Positions 26,893 through 37,786 of a DNA stretch of 64,000 nucleotides are shown in pieces. The notes under the pieces were generated by a model. It had not been told where the DNA came from. It worked only from the letters and a program-made list of their open reading frames with translations, and did no database searches. The stretch comes from Diplosphaera chodatii (Eukaryota > Chlorophyta > Trebouxiophyceae > Prasiolales > Stichococcaceae): positions 3,782,001-3,846,000 of the forward strand of contig JAALGY010000033.1 in the NCBI GenBank assembly GCA_032358165.1, in the 5' to 3' direction. The translations under genes were made by a program, and so were the position numbers. Every line of letters begins with the position of its first letter. Positions within the stretch are counted from its first letter, which is position 1.

Positions 26893-29064
26893 TTACTGCT
26901 TGTAGGAGCCGCTGCGGATGTCCTCCAGCATGCCGATCCTCGATTTGGGCTGCCAGCCCAGCAGGCGCCCTGCTTTGCTGCTGTCGGTCTGCACGTTGAT
27001 GCTGATGACCGGCACGATCCACATGGGCACCAACCCCTTCTCCGCTGCCTGTTCGACTGTTAGGCCCTGCACTGGAATGCCGCCGCCGCCTGCGACGCAC
27101 GACAGCCAGGCGTCAGCTGACTGCTGCACGGGTGCCGCGGGAGAGCATACAGGCAACATGCACGTGTGCCCTCGTCATGCTGCCTTGCGCACGTGCTGGC
27201 CGCCTCAAGCAAGCGATCCCCCTGCAAAACATGCCAACCGTCATATGGTCATGTCAAAGTGTGTCTTGCCAACGGCCAGTCGCATGCGCACCTCTGCAAT
27301 GGCTTCGGCCCGCAAGCCGTGCTCGTTCGCGACATGGAACACGGAGCCAGCGGGCTCCTTGTCAATTGCCAGCACGTACGCTGCCGCCGCGTCCTCCACA
27401 TGCACCGCACTCACCTGCGGCACACGGGATCATCATCAGCAGAGGAACGCGTGCGAGGGCAGCATCAACGCATGTTGTGCAAGGAGGCAATGTGCAGTCG
27501 ATCACCCGCCACACATCGCTTGACACAACGCACAACCAGGAGTGAGGCGACTCAGCATGTCCACTGCTGCAACATGCTGAGCTCAAGCTGCAATGCCTGA
27601 TTCCCACCGAGCGGGGTGGTGTGAAGTCTGCGCACCAGGTGATCAGGGTCGGCAAAGTAGTAGGCGGTGCAAGCTTCGCGGTATGCGGCCAGCTGCACGG
27701 GGATGAAGACCGAGCCGCCGTTGCCGTACACGTACGGGGGCAGCCGCATGACGCAGCCGCGCACGCCCCTGCCGGCCGCCAGCACCGTGTCCTGCAGGGT
27801 CGTGGAGCGACCACCATCAGCACTCTCGAGGTCAAGTAAGGCAAGGGGCAGACACCAGCACGCACATGCAGGTGGTGCAGGCGCCGGTGCTGCGTTCACA
27901 TGGAGCGTGCTGTCATGCAAGCTTGGTGTGCAGCGGATAGGGGTAGTCAAAGACCTTCTCTCACTACCCCTACAGCGGACCACGAGGCTCAAGCACGTGG
28001 AGCACAGTAGGGTTTGACGGTTCAGTGCGGGCACCCTCTCCGCCAGCGAGCGCTGGGCGACCGGCTGAAAGGACACGTCCACGGGGCAGTCCTCCGCTAC
28101 GGGGTGGGCACCGGTGTCCCCCAGCACCGCGCCGCCCGACGACGTCACCAGCGCCTTGCTGCAGGGGCAGGCGGCCGGGCGCAGGTCAATCGCGGCACCA
28201 GGCACCTGCCGGCGGACCCCTGTGCAAGCTCAGCTGGGCGGCACGACGGCAAAGTCCCAGGGGCATGCTCTCAGGCACCGGCCCATGGTTGTGGTGCATG
28301 TTGTGCACGTAGTGCTGCTTGTATGGTGTAGTTCAGCAGCAGTTTAGGCCAGGCTGGCACTGGCAGCGAGCTCAGTGCGGTGGGAAAGCGCACTTGGTGC
28401 CAGCCAGGGTGTCTACCAGCGCGCCGATTGCGGCTCGGTCCAGCGCCAGCGTGTCGTCCCAGCTGAGGCTGCCGTCGTGCACAAACGCCACGTGGACCAC
28501 CGCACCAGCTTCACGGTGGCATGCGTCACTTTCCTGCATGCTGCTGAGGTCATGCAAACGCTGCGCAGGGGCCAGAGCCTGCTACACGGTGCCGCCAGCA
28601 TGCCAGGTGCTGCAGCTGGGTCCAGCACCCTGGCAACATGCAGGCGGCATCGGCTGCTGGGTCCGGCTCACCAGAGGCCGCGGCTTGCCGCAGGACGCCC
28701 AGGGACTGCAGGTCGCCCAGCACCGGCTCGATCCCCTTCGCCCGCAGCTGCTGCGCACGCTGCTTGGTGCGTGCAAGCGCAACTACAGCAGTACAGGCGT
28801 GCTTGTACATCAGTTTTCTAACAGCGATATAACTTATCGTGTACGTGCTGGCTTTCCAATGACGTAAGTTTGCAGCATTCTCCAGACTGCAGGGCGAGTC
28901 ATGTCGAACAACTGTGTTGGACCACTCCGCAGCAGCAGTTGGTGGTCCACTGCATCGGGCACTGCAAACAGATTTTGCTCACCCACTTGATTACCACGCG
29001 CCAGCAGCTGCTCTGCGATGGCTGCGCCCAAGTACCCTGTGCCGCTGGTAAGAAACACCCTCAT
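26893..29064 (-). CDS. Bacterial-type NAD(P)-binding SDR/epimerase, tandem copy 1
   Basis: Seven exons: 29064-28983, 28782-28672, 28508-28394, 28158-28035, 27791-27636, 27414-27270, 27089-26893; about 309 residues. The N-terminus MRVFLTSGTGYLGAAIAEQL is a Rossmann dinucleotide loop of the extended SDR type (TSGTGYLG, residues 6-13). Then come VALARTKQRAQQL with VLGDLQSL, VVHVAFVHDGSLSWDD, KALVTSSGGAVLGDTG, GVRGCVMRLPPYVYGNGG, SAVHVEDAAAAYVLAIDKEP and LLGWQPK. This order matches NAD(P)-dependent oxidoreductases common in actinobacteria. The usual Tyr-x-x-x-Lys pair is not evident, so activity and substrate are unknown. The sixth junction, with a GC donor at 27269, restores the family sequence LAVGGGGIPVQGLTVEQAAE; using the donor position of copy 2 would delete it. 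Confidence 0.85.
27938..27972. repeat. Perfect 10-base inverted repeat in an intron of epimerase copy 1
   Basis: TAGGGGTAGT at 27938-27947 is mirrored by ACTACCCCTA at 27963-27972, with a 15-base loop between. It lies in intron 4 of copy 1. Copy 2 has no equivalent that I can see. Confidence 0.8.
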
Positions 29065-29896
29065 GATGCCTGCTGCTGTGGGAGGAGTTTGCAGGGATGC
29101 CGAGTCTCTAAACGTCCGGGGGCGTGCAGGAACGCTGGACAAGAACTGAATGGACCCAGTGGTGCTTCAGTTGTCATGCGTGAGCGACACTGGGTCTGCT
29201 GCACCTCTTCCGACCATGCAGTCAGTTGTTGCTCCAGCTGGAGCACACCTGCGACCAATCTGCCACGAGGCGCAAGCGCCGGTCACGGCTGCTAATAAGG
29301 CATGTATCTGGTCGCTTGAAGGCCCTGATACGGTTACCAGATGTTGTGGGTTTGACGATACACATGTTCATTCTGAGATGCGTGTGCACTTTTCCCCTAT
29401 CATGCCGCGCCGCGCCGCTGCCATTTCAGGTGCGGCGCTTCCAGCAAGAGAGCAGTAGCAGAGAAGTACGTGTGCTACCCTTGACAGTGACTTCACGAGG
29501 AAGCAATGGTGCAAAGGGGTTAGCGTCACCTCCATACTCAGGTTGACCATGGCGCTTTTTATTGCACTAGCAGGTGACGAAACTCAAGCATAACGCAGCG
29601 GAACACCAAAGTGAAGACATCCTACATCACGACGTGTAGCACGGCGTGTCACTGAGTCGACAAAACGAGGTGCTTCAGCCAGTGCGGAAAGCTTTGTACC
29701 CGCCAGTCTGATCCCTCCCCTCTTCACCGCACGTACGCTGCTGGTCCACTATGGGTGCAACGGTAGCAGTGCTGCGACCCTGAAGCCTTGGTGCTTTCCC
29801 ATCATGGTCCAAGTAGCGCTGCAGATTTCTGCCGGCATGCACGACAGCTGAACGACAGCTGAGCCTCCCTTCAATAATTGGCCTCTTGCTTCATTT
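29065..29896. other. Spacer between the tandem epimerase genes
   Basis: Upstream of copy 1 and downstream of copy 2, both minus strand, so it should hold the promoter of copy 1 and the 3' end of copy 2. No coding exon seen. Confidence 0.5.
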
Positions 29897-29936
29897 TACT
29901 GCTTGTAGGAGCCGCTGCGGATGTCCTCAAGCAGAC
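29897..29936 (-). pseudogene. Relic of the epimerase C-terminal end (third copy of the tail)
   Basis: Read on the minus strand it encodes LLEDIRSGSYKQ plus a TAA stop, the same final residues as both epimerase copies. It is nearly identical over about 40 bases to the end of copy 1 (one mismatch) and sits about 40 bases beyond the stop of copy 2. The bases after the stop are also similar. It is a local duplication of the gene end, or the remnant of a third gene. Confidence 0.8.
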
Positions 29937-29971
29937 CACCGACACCCAGCCCTCTCCCCTTTGCTTCCCTT

Positions 29972-32275
29972 TCACTGCTTGTAGGAGCCGCTGCGGATGT
30001 CCTCCAGCATGCCGCCCGGGCGCTCCGCGGGCTTCCAGCCCAAAACCCTCTCGGCCTTGCCGCTGTCCATCTGGATGTTCTTCATGAGCGCGGGCACGAT
30101 CCAGATGGGCACCACGTTCTTGGCGGCCGCCTCCTCGAGGCTGAGGCCGGTCACCAGGGCCGTCACCCCGATGTTGGCCGCCAGCGCCTGTGTGCCGTGC
30201 ACATGGCACACGTCAGTTGATGCATGACTGGTGCATGCACGCTCATCCTCAGAACATATCCAGACAGAAGTGCCTCTGCAACAAGGTCGGGCAACCATGT
30301 TGCTGCCAGCTCGCTTGTCGCCCCCGGGCGACAACTTGCTCGACAAGTGCAGCCCAACGAGGGCAGTCTTGGAACTGGCACAGTTTATGGCTGCTGAACC
30401 CTGTGGCGCACCTCAGCAATCGCGTCGGCGCGCAGCCCGTGGTCGTTGGCGACGTTGAAGATGGAGCCGGGCGGCGCCTTGTCCAGCGCCAGCAGGTACG
30501 CCTCCGCCACATCGTCCACGTGCACCGCGCTGATCTGCGTTGCGCAGACAGGAACATTCACATCAGTTGGAGGAAAACTGCAAGATACTCGGGGCTCTCC
30601 TCGTGTGCATGGAGTGATCGAAGCTTGAAAATTGATGGCGTCAACCTATCAGGCGACCAACGGAGCAGCGGCAGGTGGTTCTTTCATACGTGGAGGCTGA
30701 AGCCACAGAGGTGAAGGCCCGAATAACCTGACGTGATCTCGGCTCTCACCTTGTGGTCGGGCGTGCCGAAGTAGTAGGCGGCGCCCGCGGCGCGGAAGCC
30801 CTCCATCTGCCACGTCGCGAAGCCGGGGCCTGCGTTGCCGTACACATACGGCGGCAGCCGGATGACGCTGCTGCGCACGCCCCTGCCCGCCGCCAGTACC
30901 GTGTCCTGTGCGTGGCGGTGACAGCAGGGCTTAGGGTTCAGTGTCAGGGGCGCCGGTTCGCATGACGTGTGTGCAGGCGGGTCTGATGAGCACGGGTGAC
31001 GGATCACTGCGAAGGCCACAGGGTGGACAAATGCAGAAGGTCTGCCGCTCATGCGCATCTGGCTTTGCGAGGCCGCTGACGGATCGCAAGCAACGTTCGG
31101 CGTGAACACGGTGTGCCGCACCCTGTCTGACAGCGCGCGCAGCGCAAAGGGCAGCGCCGACGCGTCCACCGGCAGCTCCTCCGACATGGGCACCGCGCCC
31201 GAGTCGCCCACCACGCCGCCGCCGGACGTCGTGATCAGCGGCTTGCTGCGGCGCAGCAGGTATTTGATAAGGGCAAGCGCCGGGCTGTGAATATGCAGAA
31301 GTGCAGGGGCCGTCCAGGGTTGTGCCTGCGTCAGCGACATCACCCAGACGGAACTTCATGCTGTGCAGTACAGCAGCGATCTTACAGCAGGTGTCGATAT
31401 TTGTTACAGCGTGACGTGCATGTCTGCGCATGATGACAGCAGTGATCATTGGTGCAGCCATTAGATCTGTTGGACTCGAAAGCAGCACAAAGCAGCACAC
31501 GCCCTGCCGCAGCAGGAAGGGCACTTTCCACAAGGGCAAGAATTCGCACTTTGTGCCGGCCAGGCCGTCAATCAGGGCGCCTATGGCAGCACGGTCCACG
31601 GCGATGCGGTCCTCGAAGCTCATGTTGCCGGTGTGGATGAAGGCGGTGTGGATCACCGCATCGGCTGCACATCAGCACCGATGCGGATTGGCTTCTCGAC
31701 GCAACTGTATGACGAGACACCTTGTTGGCACGGCACTTTGCACCATCAACTGCACGTGCCAGCCAGGATACCTGTGTTATGCACTCCCAGGCTTGCACTC
31801 TGTACGTTTATATACATACACCTTATTCGCCTGGAAAATCAACAGGCGCACGTACCTTGCGATGCAGCCTTCTTCAGGACGTCGAGAGACTGCAGCTCGC
31901 CGGCCACGGGCTCGATGCCCGCCGCCCGCAGCTCCTCTGCACGCGCATCAGTGCGAGCCAGCGCCACTGCAAGAACAACATTTTGTGCAGAGTACAGCCG
32001 ACGGAGCAAATGCAGAATCCTGCTGGTGCAGTACATTGCTGATGTGAAGCGTTGACGCAGCAGCAAGCTGTCGTAATGCTGTGTCTTGGGAATCTGTTAT
32101 GGCGATTCTGACAGCCAGGCCTGCAACTGCGCATGGAGGGGGACACAGTATCATTTTCGGTGCCAGTGTTGCTGTCGAAAAGCATCCACGTACCGACTTG
32201 GTGGCCGTCGGCCAGCAGCCGCTTGGCGATCGCGGCGCCAACGTAGCCGGTACCGCTGGTCAAAAACACCTTCAT
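29972..32275 (-). CDS. Bacterial-type NAD(P)-binding SDR/epimerase, tandem copy 2
   Basis: Paralog of the gene to its left, same strand. Exons: 32275-32194, 31966-31856, 31664-31550, 31245-31122, 30905-30750, 30534-30412, 30187-29972; about 308 residues. The first five exons have exactly the lengths of those of copy 1 (82, 111, 115, 124, 156). Key stretches are MKVFLTSGTGYVGAAIAKRL, VALARTDARAEELRAAGIEP, VIHTAFIHTGNMSFEDR, KPLITTSGGGVVGDSG, GVRSSVIRLPPYVYGNAG, ISAVHVDDVAEAYLLALDKA and AERVLGWKPAERPGG. As in copy 1, the classical Tyr/Lys catalytic pair is not evident, so it may bind NAD(P) and act on an unknown substrate. Two genes of bacterial-type sequence, both spliced, suggest an old acquisition followed by tandem duplication; this is inference. 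Confidence 0.88.
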
Positions 32276-32772
32276 GTTTTCACCGTTAGATTCTGGTATT
32301 TTGTCAGCAGTAGGGAGCACGAACGACGTTAGATGGCAACAGACTAGTGGACAAAGTTTGACGCGAGAAGAAGTTTTGGGTGTGGCCCGCTGGACTGCAA
32401 GCTATAGGCTCCGGAGCGTGACCCTCTCGAGATCTGTGTGTAAGAGATCCTTGTCCGATGCTCCATCCGGGGCGCATTGTACATGCTCCTTACATGCTCG
32501 CCCGCTTCCCCTTAGCTACCTGGCACTCCGCCACCGCCATGTTACAATGAGACACAGGGCCACTGGTGGCAGCCTGACCACCGACACGGTGCCTATACAG
32601 CTGCAACAAACCACAAGCAACAACGCCGCGTGCACCCGTCAGTCATCTATCATTGCATCCGTCAATGCACACAGTCGAACCGCCTCACCAGCCGTGCTTC
32701 CTGCGTCAAATGTCTGCGGAACAGCCAGAGCTTCTCCGAAACGCTACCACCTAGTAAGTGTCGTCACCCCAA
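32276..32772. other. Promoter of epimerase copy 2 and 3' flank of the CXC gene
   Basis: Both neighbours are on the minus strand. A TTACA (TGTAA on the minus strand) at 32542-32546, about 230 bases after the CXC stop codon, is a plausible poly(A) signal. No gene seen. Confidence 0.45.
32542..32546 (-). terminator. Candidate TGTAA poly(A) signal for the CXC gene
   Basis: TGTAA on the minus strand, about 230 bases beyond the stop codon. A second copy occurs at 32489-32493. Chance occurrence cannot be excluded. Confidence 0.35.
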
Positions 32773-35700
32773 TTAGGTGAAGGCGGGCACTGACGCCGAA
32801 GGCTGTCCCGCCTGCCCCCCTGCAGCGTCGCCCGCCGCTACCTGCCTGGCAGCCGGGGGCATGGCCGCAGCAGGGGGCCCCACGGCAGCAGCAGCGGCTG
32901 GGCCCCCTGCAGCGCCCGGCGGCGCCTGCTGCACCGCCGCCGGCCGCTGCTGGTGCCGCTGGTACTGCTGCTGCAGCACCGAGTGGCCGCCGCCAGGCGC
33001 GCCGGCAGCCGCCGGCAGGGATGCCGGTGCCGATGGCCTGCCGCCTGGCACAGTCTGCAGCTGTGTCGGCGGGAGGCTGCCCGCGGGTCGAGGCAGCGGC
33101 AGCGTCGCCCCTGCTGCCACCTGCGCGCCATTCACAGCCCGGTAATTGGCAGTTTGCGTGGCCAGGCTGCGTGGTGCTTCGGCATGATGCACACGCTGCG
33201 ACGGAGGGGGAGTTGGGGGAAACCCAAGATGCACCAATGTTGTGCAGGCAATGCGTACTTGGCGATCAGACAGAAGACACAGAGGCAGTTGTGAAGCACC
33301 CACCGGCCGGATCTGCATCGCTGCAGGGCCGCCGCCGCCATGCTGCAGCGGGGCCAGCAGCTGCAGCGGCTGCTGCTGCTGCTGCTGCTGCTGCTGCGGC
33401 CGCTGGGGCATGTACAGGGGACGCGCAGCAGCTGCAGCCGCCGCCGCCGCCGCAGCCGCCGCCGCCGCCGCGCTGCGGCCGGCCTTCTCGCGGACCAGGT
33501 CCGTGATGCGGTCCAGCACCGAGGCGAACTCCGCCAGCACGGCGGCTTCCTGCGCTTCCTGCATCCGCCGCTCCGCAAATGCGTTGCCTGCTTGCGGCTC
33601 CGCTGCTGCAGCCGCTGTGTCTACAGCCGCGTCTGCGCCACCGGTCTTCGGCTCCGCCACCGCCGCCGCTGACACCGCGTCGCCGCTGGCGCTGCCTGCC
33701 GGCGGCAGGGCCGCGGGTTTCACCGCTGCTGATGTGGCTGCCGCCGCTGCGTCTGCCGTGCTGTAGGCGCTGCTGGTCGCTAAACCCTGCACATCTGCGC
33801 CCATGCCAGCAGCCACCTGCTTTGTGACCGCGTCCAGCCCGTCTGCTGCTTTCAGCGCTGCAGGGTGGGCCGCCGGCGCCAGCGCCGGGGCTGATGCGTC
33901 GACGGCGGAAGCGGACGCCGGCTGCAGGAAGCGGTCGCCCTCCTCCTGGGCGACCAGCACCAGCAGCTGCGCCAGCTCCTCGATCGCCGACTGCTGGACC
34001 ACCTGTTGGAAAATTTTTATTGCTGTTGGACGCCCTCGAGCAATGTTGACCTCATAGAAGCGGAGCCAGCACCAGTACTAGATGAGGGCAAGTGGGCAAG
34101 ATGCAGTTGCACGCCCAACGCAAGCCAAGGGCAGCCGCCCCAGCACACCATCAACCACGTGCTGCGCCATGTAGCATGACATGGCGGCGGTGCACTCAAG
34201 TGTCCAAGTGCGTCGCCTGGGCCCCACCTCTCGCAGGGCGCCCCGCAGGAAGGCGCCGCTGGGGGCCGCGGGCGCCGGCAGCGGCAGGCCCCCCTGCAGC
34301 GCCGGGGCCTGCTGCCCGCCCTGCAGCGGCGTCGGCAGGCCGGGCAGCCCCACCGGCAGTCCCGCCGCGTGCTGTAGTGTACGCACAACCCGAGTCAGGG
34401 ATGATCGCTGCCGGCAGGGTGTGCCGATCGGCTGCACAAGGTGTCATCTGGCTGTTGTGGTGCCTGCGGCTGGCATGACGTTTCCTGCTGCCTACAGGTC
34501 TGTGGCTGCACGGCCGGCAGCAGCTGGCGAGCAACGCTGTGCTCGCCGCTGGCAGAGCCGGTTGGCGCATCCAGCACCCGGCTTGCTGGTGGACGGCACG
34601 CCCATCCACGGTGGTCACCTGGGGGTGCGGCGCGGCCGGCAGCACCGCGGGCGGCAGCGTCTGCAGCAGACGCGGCCGCTTCGGCGGGGGCGAGCCGCCG
34701 CTGCTGCCCAGCCGCGACGCCTCCGAGATGGTCTGGCTGGTGACCACCGCATCCCGCACATCCGACCCCTGCGCAGCACGGCCTGGCGTCGGGATACGGT
34801 GTCGGGATACAAAGGCTCCACGGCATAGTGGCTGTCCTCCCAAATGCTGCTGATGTGCATGTGCATGCTTTGCTGCACCCACTTGCGTCTTGCGCTCTGC
34901 ATGGGCTAGATGTGCAGAGCGGTTGCGTGCGTGCACTGACAGCTGCTCGCCTCAAGGATCACATCTGCCGGTGCACATCAAATGCCGCTGCCCATGCACT
35001 TCCATGCTGGCTACATCCTCATCCAAGCGCCACCGAAAGCACGGGTGCTGAGGTGAGGTGTTGGAGATCGGCAGACGCGCTTGGCCCTGGGATTGCTAGA
35101 CCCTGACATCAGCGCGCGGCGCTGCAGGGTGGGGCGCACCTCGAAGTTTTTGCAGTCGATGCACTTGCAGTTGTCGGAGCAGAAGACGCCCGCCTGGAAG
35201 CACTCGCAGTACTTCTTGAGGCAGCCGCTCTTCTTGCAGTTGCAGCCCTTATTGTGCCGCGTCGACGCCACGTCATCCTGCGGAACGCACCGGCACGGCC
35301 GTCGTCACCGGGCGCGCTGGATGCTGAACGGAACCAAACCGAGGGAAGTCCAATAGAAACATCGTACATTGGCACCCACCCTGAAAGACTGCAGGCACCG
35401 AGACGTTGAGTTGCTGATTTGCAGAGGTAGTTCAGGGAATGAATGTGCGAGCTCACGTTGGCCTGGATTTTGGGGCGGAAGGCGTTGGGGTTGCGCTCCA
35501 GGATCGCCTCCACCGCCGCCTGCCGCACCGCCTCGTGCCCCCGGTTGTTGCAGCAGTTGACGCAGTTGCAGCCGTCGCAGTAGCGCCCGCTGGCGAAGCA
35601 CTCGCAGTACCTGGGCGGTCGCGTGCTGCGCCGTCAGCATGGTGCAGCCAACCGAGGCGTGCTGAGCTGCAAGGTCATCGCCGCCAGTACGCGGACATGA

Positions 35701-36416
35701 CGCCGGGACACAGGAAGATGAGAAACTTGATGATGGGTGCATAGCCGCCGAGTCTACGAGTGCGGACTCACAGCTTCAGGCAGCGGGAGTTCTTGCAGTT
35801 GCAGTGCTTCTTGGGGGCGGCGGCGCTGCTGGGCCGCCCTCCCCGCGCGCTGCCGCTCCGCCTGCGCAACGGGACCAGCAAACACCATTGCCAGCAACCA
35901 ACTGCCTGTTGGACTGCACGACCTGGCTATCGTTGGACGTCACTGTGCGGCAGCGTCTGCGCAGGAGCATGCACGCCAGGGTGTGCACGCACAAGTCCCG
36001 TGTGACCAGGATGTCCAGCGGTGCATTCAACGGCGACAGGAGCCCAGTGTGCGCACTCCAGCACGGTGGCCGCCACTGGGGTGGCTGGTGCTCAGACATC
36101 GCTGAGAAGTATGCGGCATGTCGATGACCAGAATGCAAGGATTGCACCTGCTGGGCGATGCCAGGAGCGTGGCTGCCGTGGCCCCGGACAGGGGGTGCGA
36201 GAAGCCGCCGCCGCCGACGGCGGACTGCCCCGATGGCGTGGTGATTGCGGTCCCCGCCGCCGTCGGGATGGACGGCATGGCGGGCGGCAGCATCGCCAGC
36301 GCCGCCGCCGCTGCAGGGTGTGCCGCCGGCGCTGCGGGGTGGGCCGTCGGCGCGCCGGGGGCCACGCGGCTGAAGTCCAATACTCTGGGCGCCGGCAGCG
36401 TTGGGCGGGCAGGCAT
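32773..36416 (-). CDS. CXC-domain protein, LIN54/TSO1 (CPP) family
   Basis: Eight exons in phase: 36416-36148, 35861-35772, 35610-35457, 35277-35140, 34768-34619, 34371-34228, 34002-33304, 33120-32773; about 663 residues. Two cysteine-rich CXC repeats bind zinc and [23 protein letters not shown] (from about residue 108) and [20 protein letters not shown] (from about 182), joined by the conserved linker [11 protein letters not shown]. In animals LIN54 is the DNA-binding part of the DREAM/MuvB complex that acts on cell-cycle promoters; plant TSO1/TCX proteins act with MYB3R and E2F. The C-terminal half is low-complexity, with poly-Gln and poly-Ala runs and a helical segment ([20 protein letters not shown], plus [16 protein letters not shown]). 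The intron 33121-33303 is in frame and could be retained. The CXC core lies in the N-terminal third, while animal LIN54 carries it near the C-terminus. Confidence 0.92.
33370..33396. repeat. (CTG)9 microsatellite encoding poly-Gln
   Basis: Nine uninterrupted CTG units on the + strand, read as CAG codons on the minus strand, give most of a poly-Gln run in the CXC protein. Confidence 0.9.
33437..33471. repeat. GCC-type trinucleotide repeat encoding poly-Ala
   Basis: A GCC run broken once by GCA, encoding a poly-Ala tract next to the poly-Gln tract of the CXC protein. Confidence 0.85.
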
Positions 36417-37786
36417 CTCAGCTGAAGCGACTGCCAGCTGCCTGCGTCGAGAGGAGGAGGCACTTGCAGCCTCTTGCGGATTTCGTAACAGGCAGTACAA
36501 CTCCCGCTCGGCAGCGTGCAGAGCGTGAAGCCTGGGACACTGCATGCATGGGCGTCTGGCCAGCACCGACATCGGGGTCCAGCATGTCTGGCAGCCAGCA
36601 GATAGGTGTGCTCCTCGCAACAACGCAAGACCAGGGAGCAATCCCAGCAGCTGTGTGACCACTGCCTCACGATTGCGGAGCTGCCCGTGTGTCAGCAGCG
36701 CCGCCTGGACCTAAAAGCCCCGGCTGCCAGGGTGACTGCAAAGGTGAATGCCACAGCATGCAAGGCATGGCACATGCTGGGGCCACAGCAGCCCGCAGGC
36801 CCAGCGCAGATTTCGCCTATAGGCTCGCCAAAGTGCCTTGAGCGGGAGAGGTAAAAAATACCACTCACTGTGTGTGGGGCGGTGAAGCCGCTGCGGTTAA
36901 GGTGGCAGGACCCATGCCGGCTGGTGCAGCAGACGCTCGGCCGCCTGGGAGCGCTGCGGCGGCTGTATCCACTCGCCCCTCCACCGAGGCCTGCCCTGCA
37001 GGGGGTGGCAGACCCATCAGCACCTGTGTTGTCAGCTGCACAACTGTATTGCACCGTCATAGAAGATGCTGGTGCAGCAGCCAAAGCATGCAGCTTACCC
37101 GCCGTTCGCTGCATTCCGCTGATTATTGTGGTAGTACAGACCTGAGCAGCGCTTGCCGGGGTGCCAGCTCTGTGACTGACCGAGTAGTACTGGCGTTGTT
37201 GCTCCCAGGATGTGGCCGAGCCTCTTAACCCGACGGGCGCAGCATCCTGCCGTGCTGGGTCACACCATAGCTATGTGATACATAGTAGCATGCTGAAGGC
37301 AGCGCCGACGCTGCGCTGGCCGCTCTGCCGCTGCCCAACACTTGTGTCCCCCAAGTGGATGTCACATAAGCAGGCCAGGACAGAATGCACAACGGGCGCA
37401 GGCAGCAGACTGATGACCCGTAGAAGGAACGCAAGCCAGCAGCCCCAGATGAGACGCTGCACGGCGGCTCAGGCCTCCGGAGGCGCCGTGGAGCGCGTCC
37501 AAGGCGTGACAAGTCGTCCTGGTGCTGTGAATTTGCGAGTTTGGGATTTCGCGGCTGGGTGGGAAACACTGATTCTGCGGCTGCCATGAGCGTCCTGCAG
37601 CCCCCTTCCAAACCAAAGAACTTCTATTCCCCTTGTCAAACCTAAGCTGACGCACGATGAATTGACACGACACTTTCTTAATGGCCTGTTCCGCCTCATG
37701 CAGCCTCACTCGCGATGGTCTGAAGCACCTCTGATACTCACATGCATGTTCTGATCAACAAACTTCAATCTGTCATCGCGCTGCCG
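36417..37786. other. Intergenic, 1.4 kb, no supported gene
   Basis: Upstream of the CXC gene and downstream of GatB, both minus strand. The frames around 36870-37020 are rich in Ala, Pro and Arg on both strands, which is composition rather than evidence of a gene. It may hold an unrecognised non-coding 5' exon of the CXC gene. Confidence 0.45.

Noticed and set aside
32773..34002. Single continuous 409-codon open frame on the minus strand taken as a gene of its own
   Set aside because: It is the last two exons of the CXC gene plus an in-frame intron; the phase from the upstream CXC exons continues into it, and its start is an acceptor site, not an ATG.
36870..37228. Ala/Pro/Arg-rich frames upstream of the CXC gene
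   Set aside because: Open in several frames on both strands, with no phase-consistent donor or acceptor to a neighbour; composition alone explains them.
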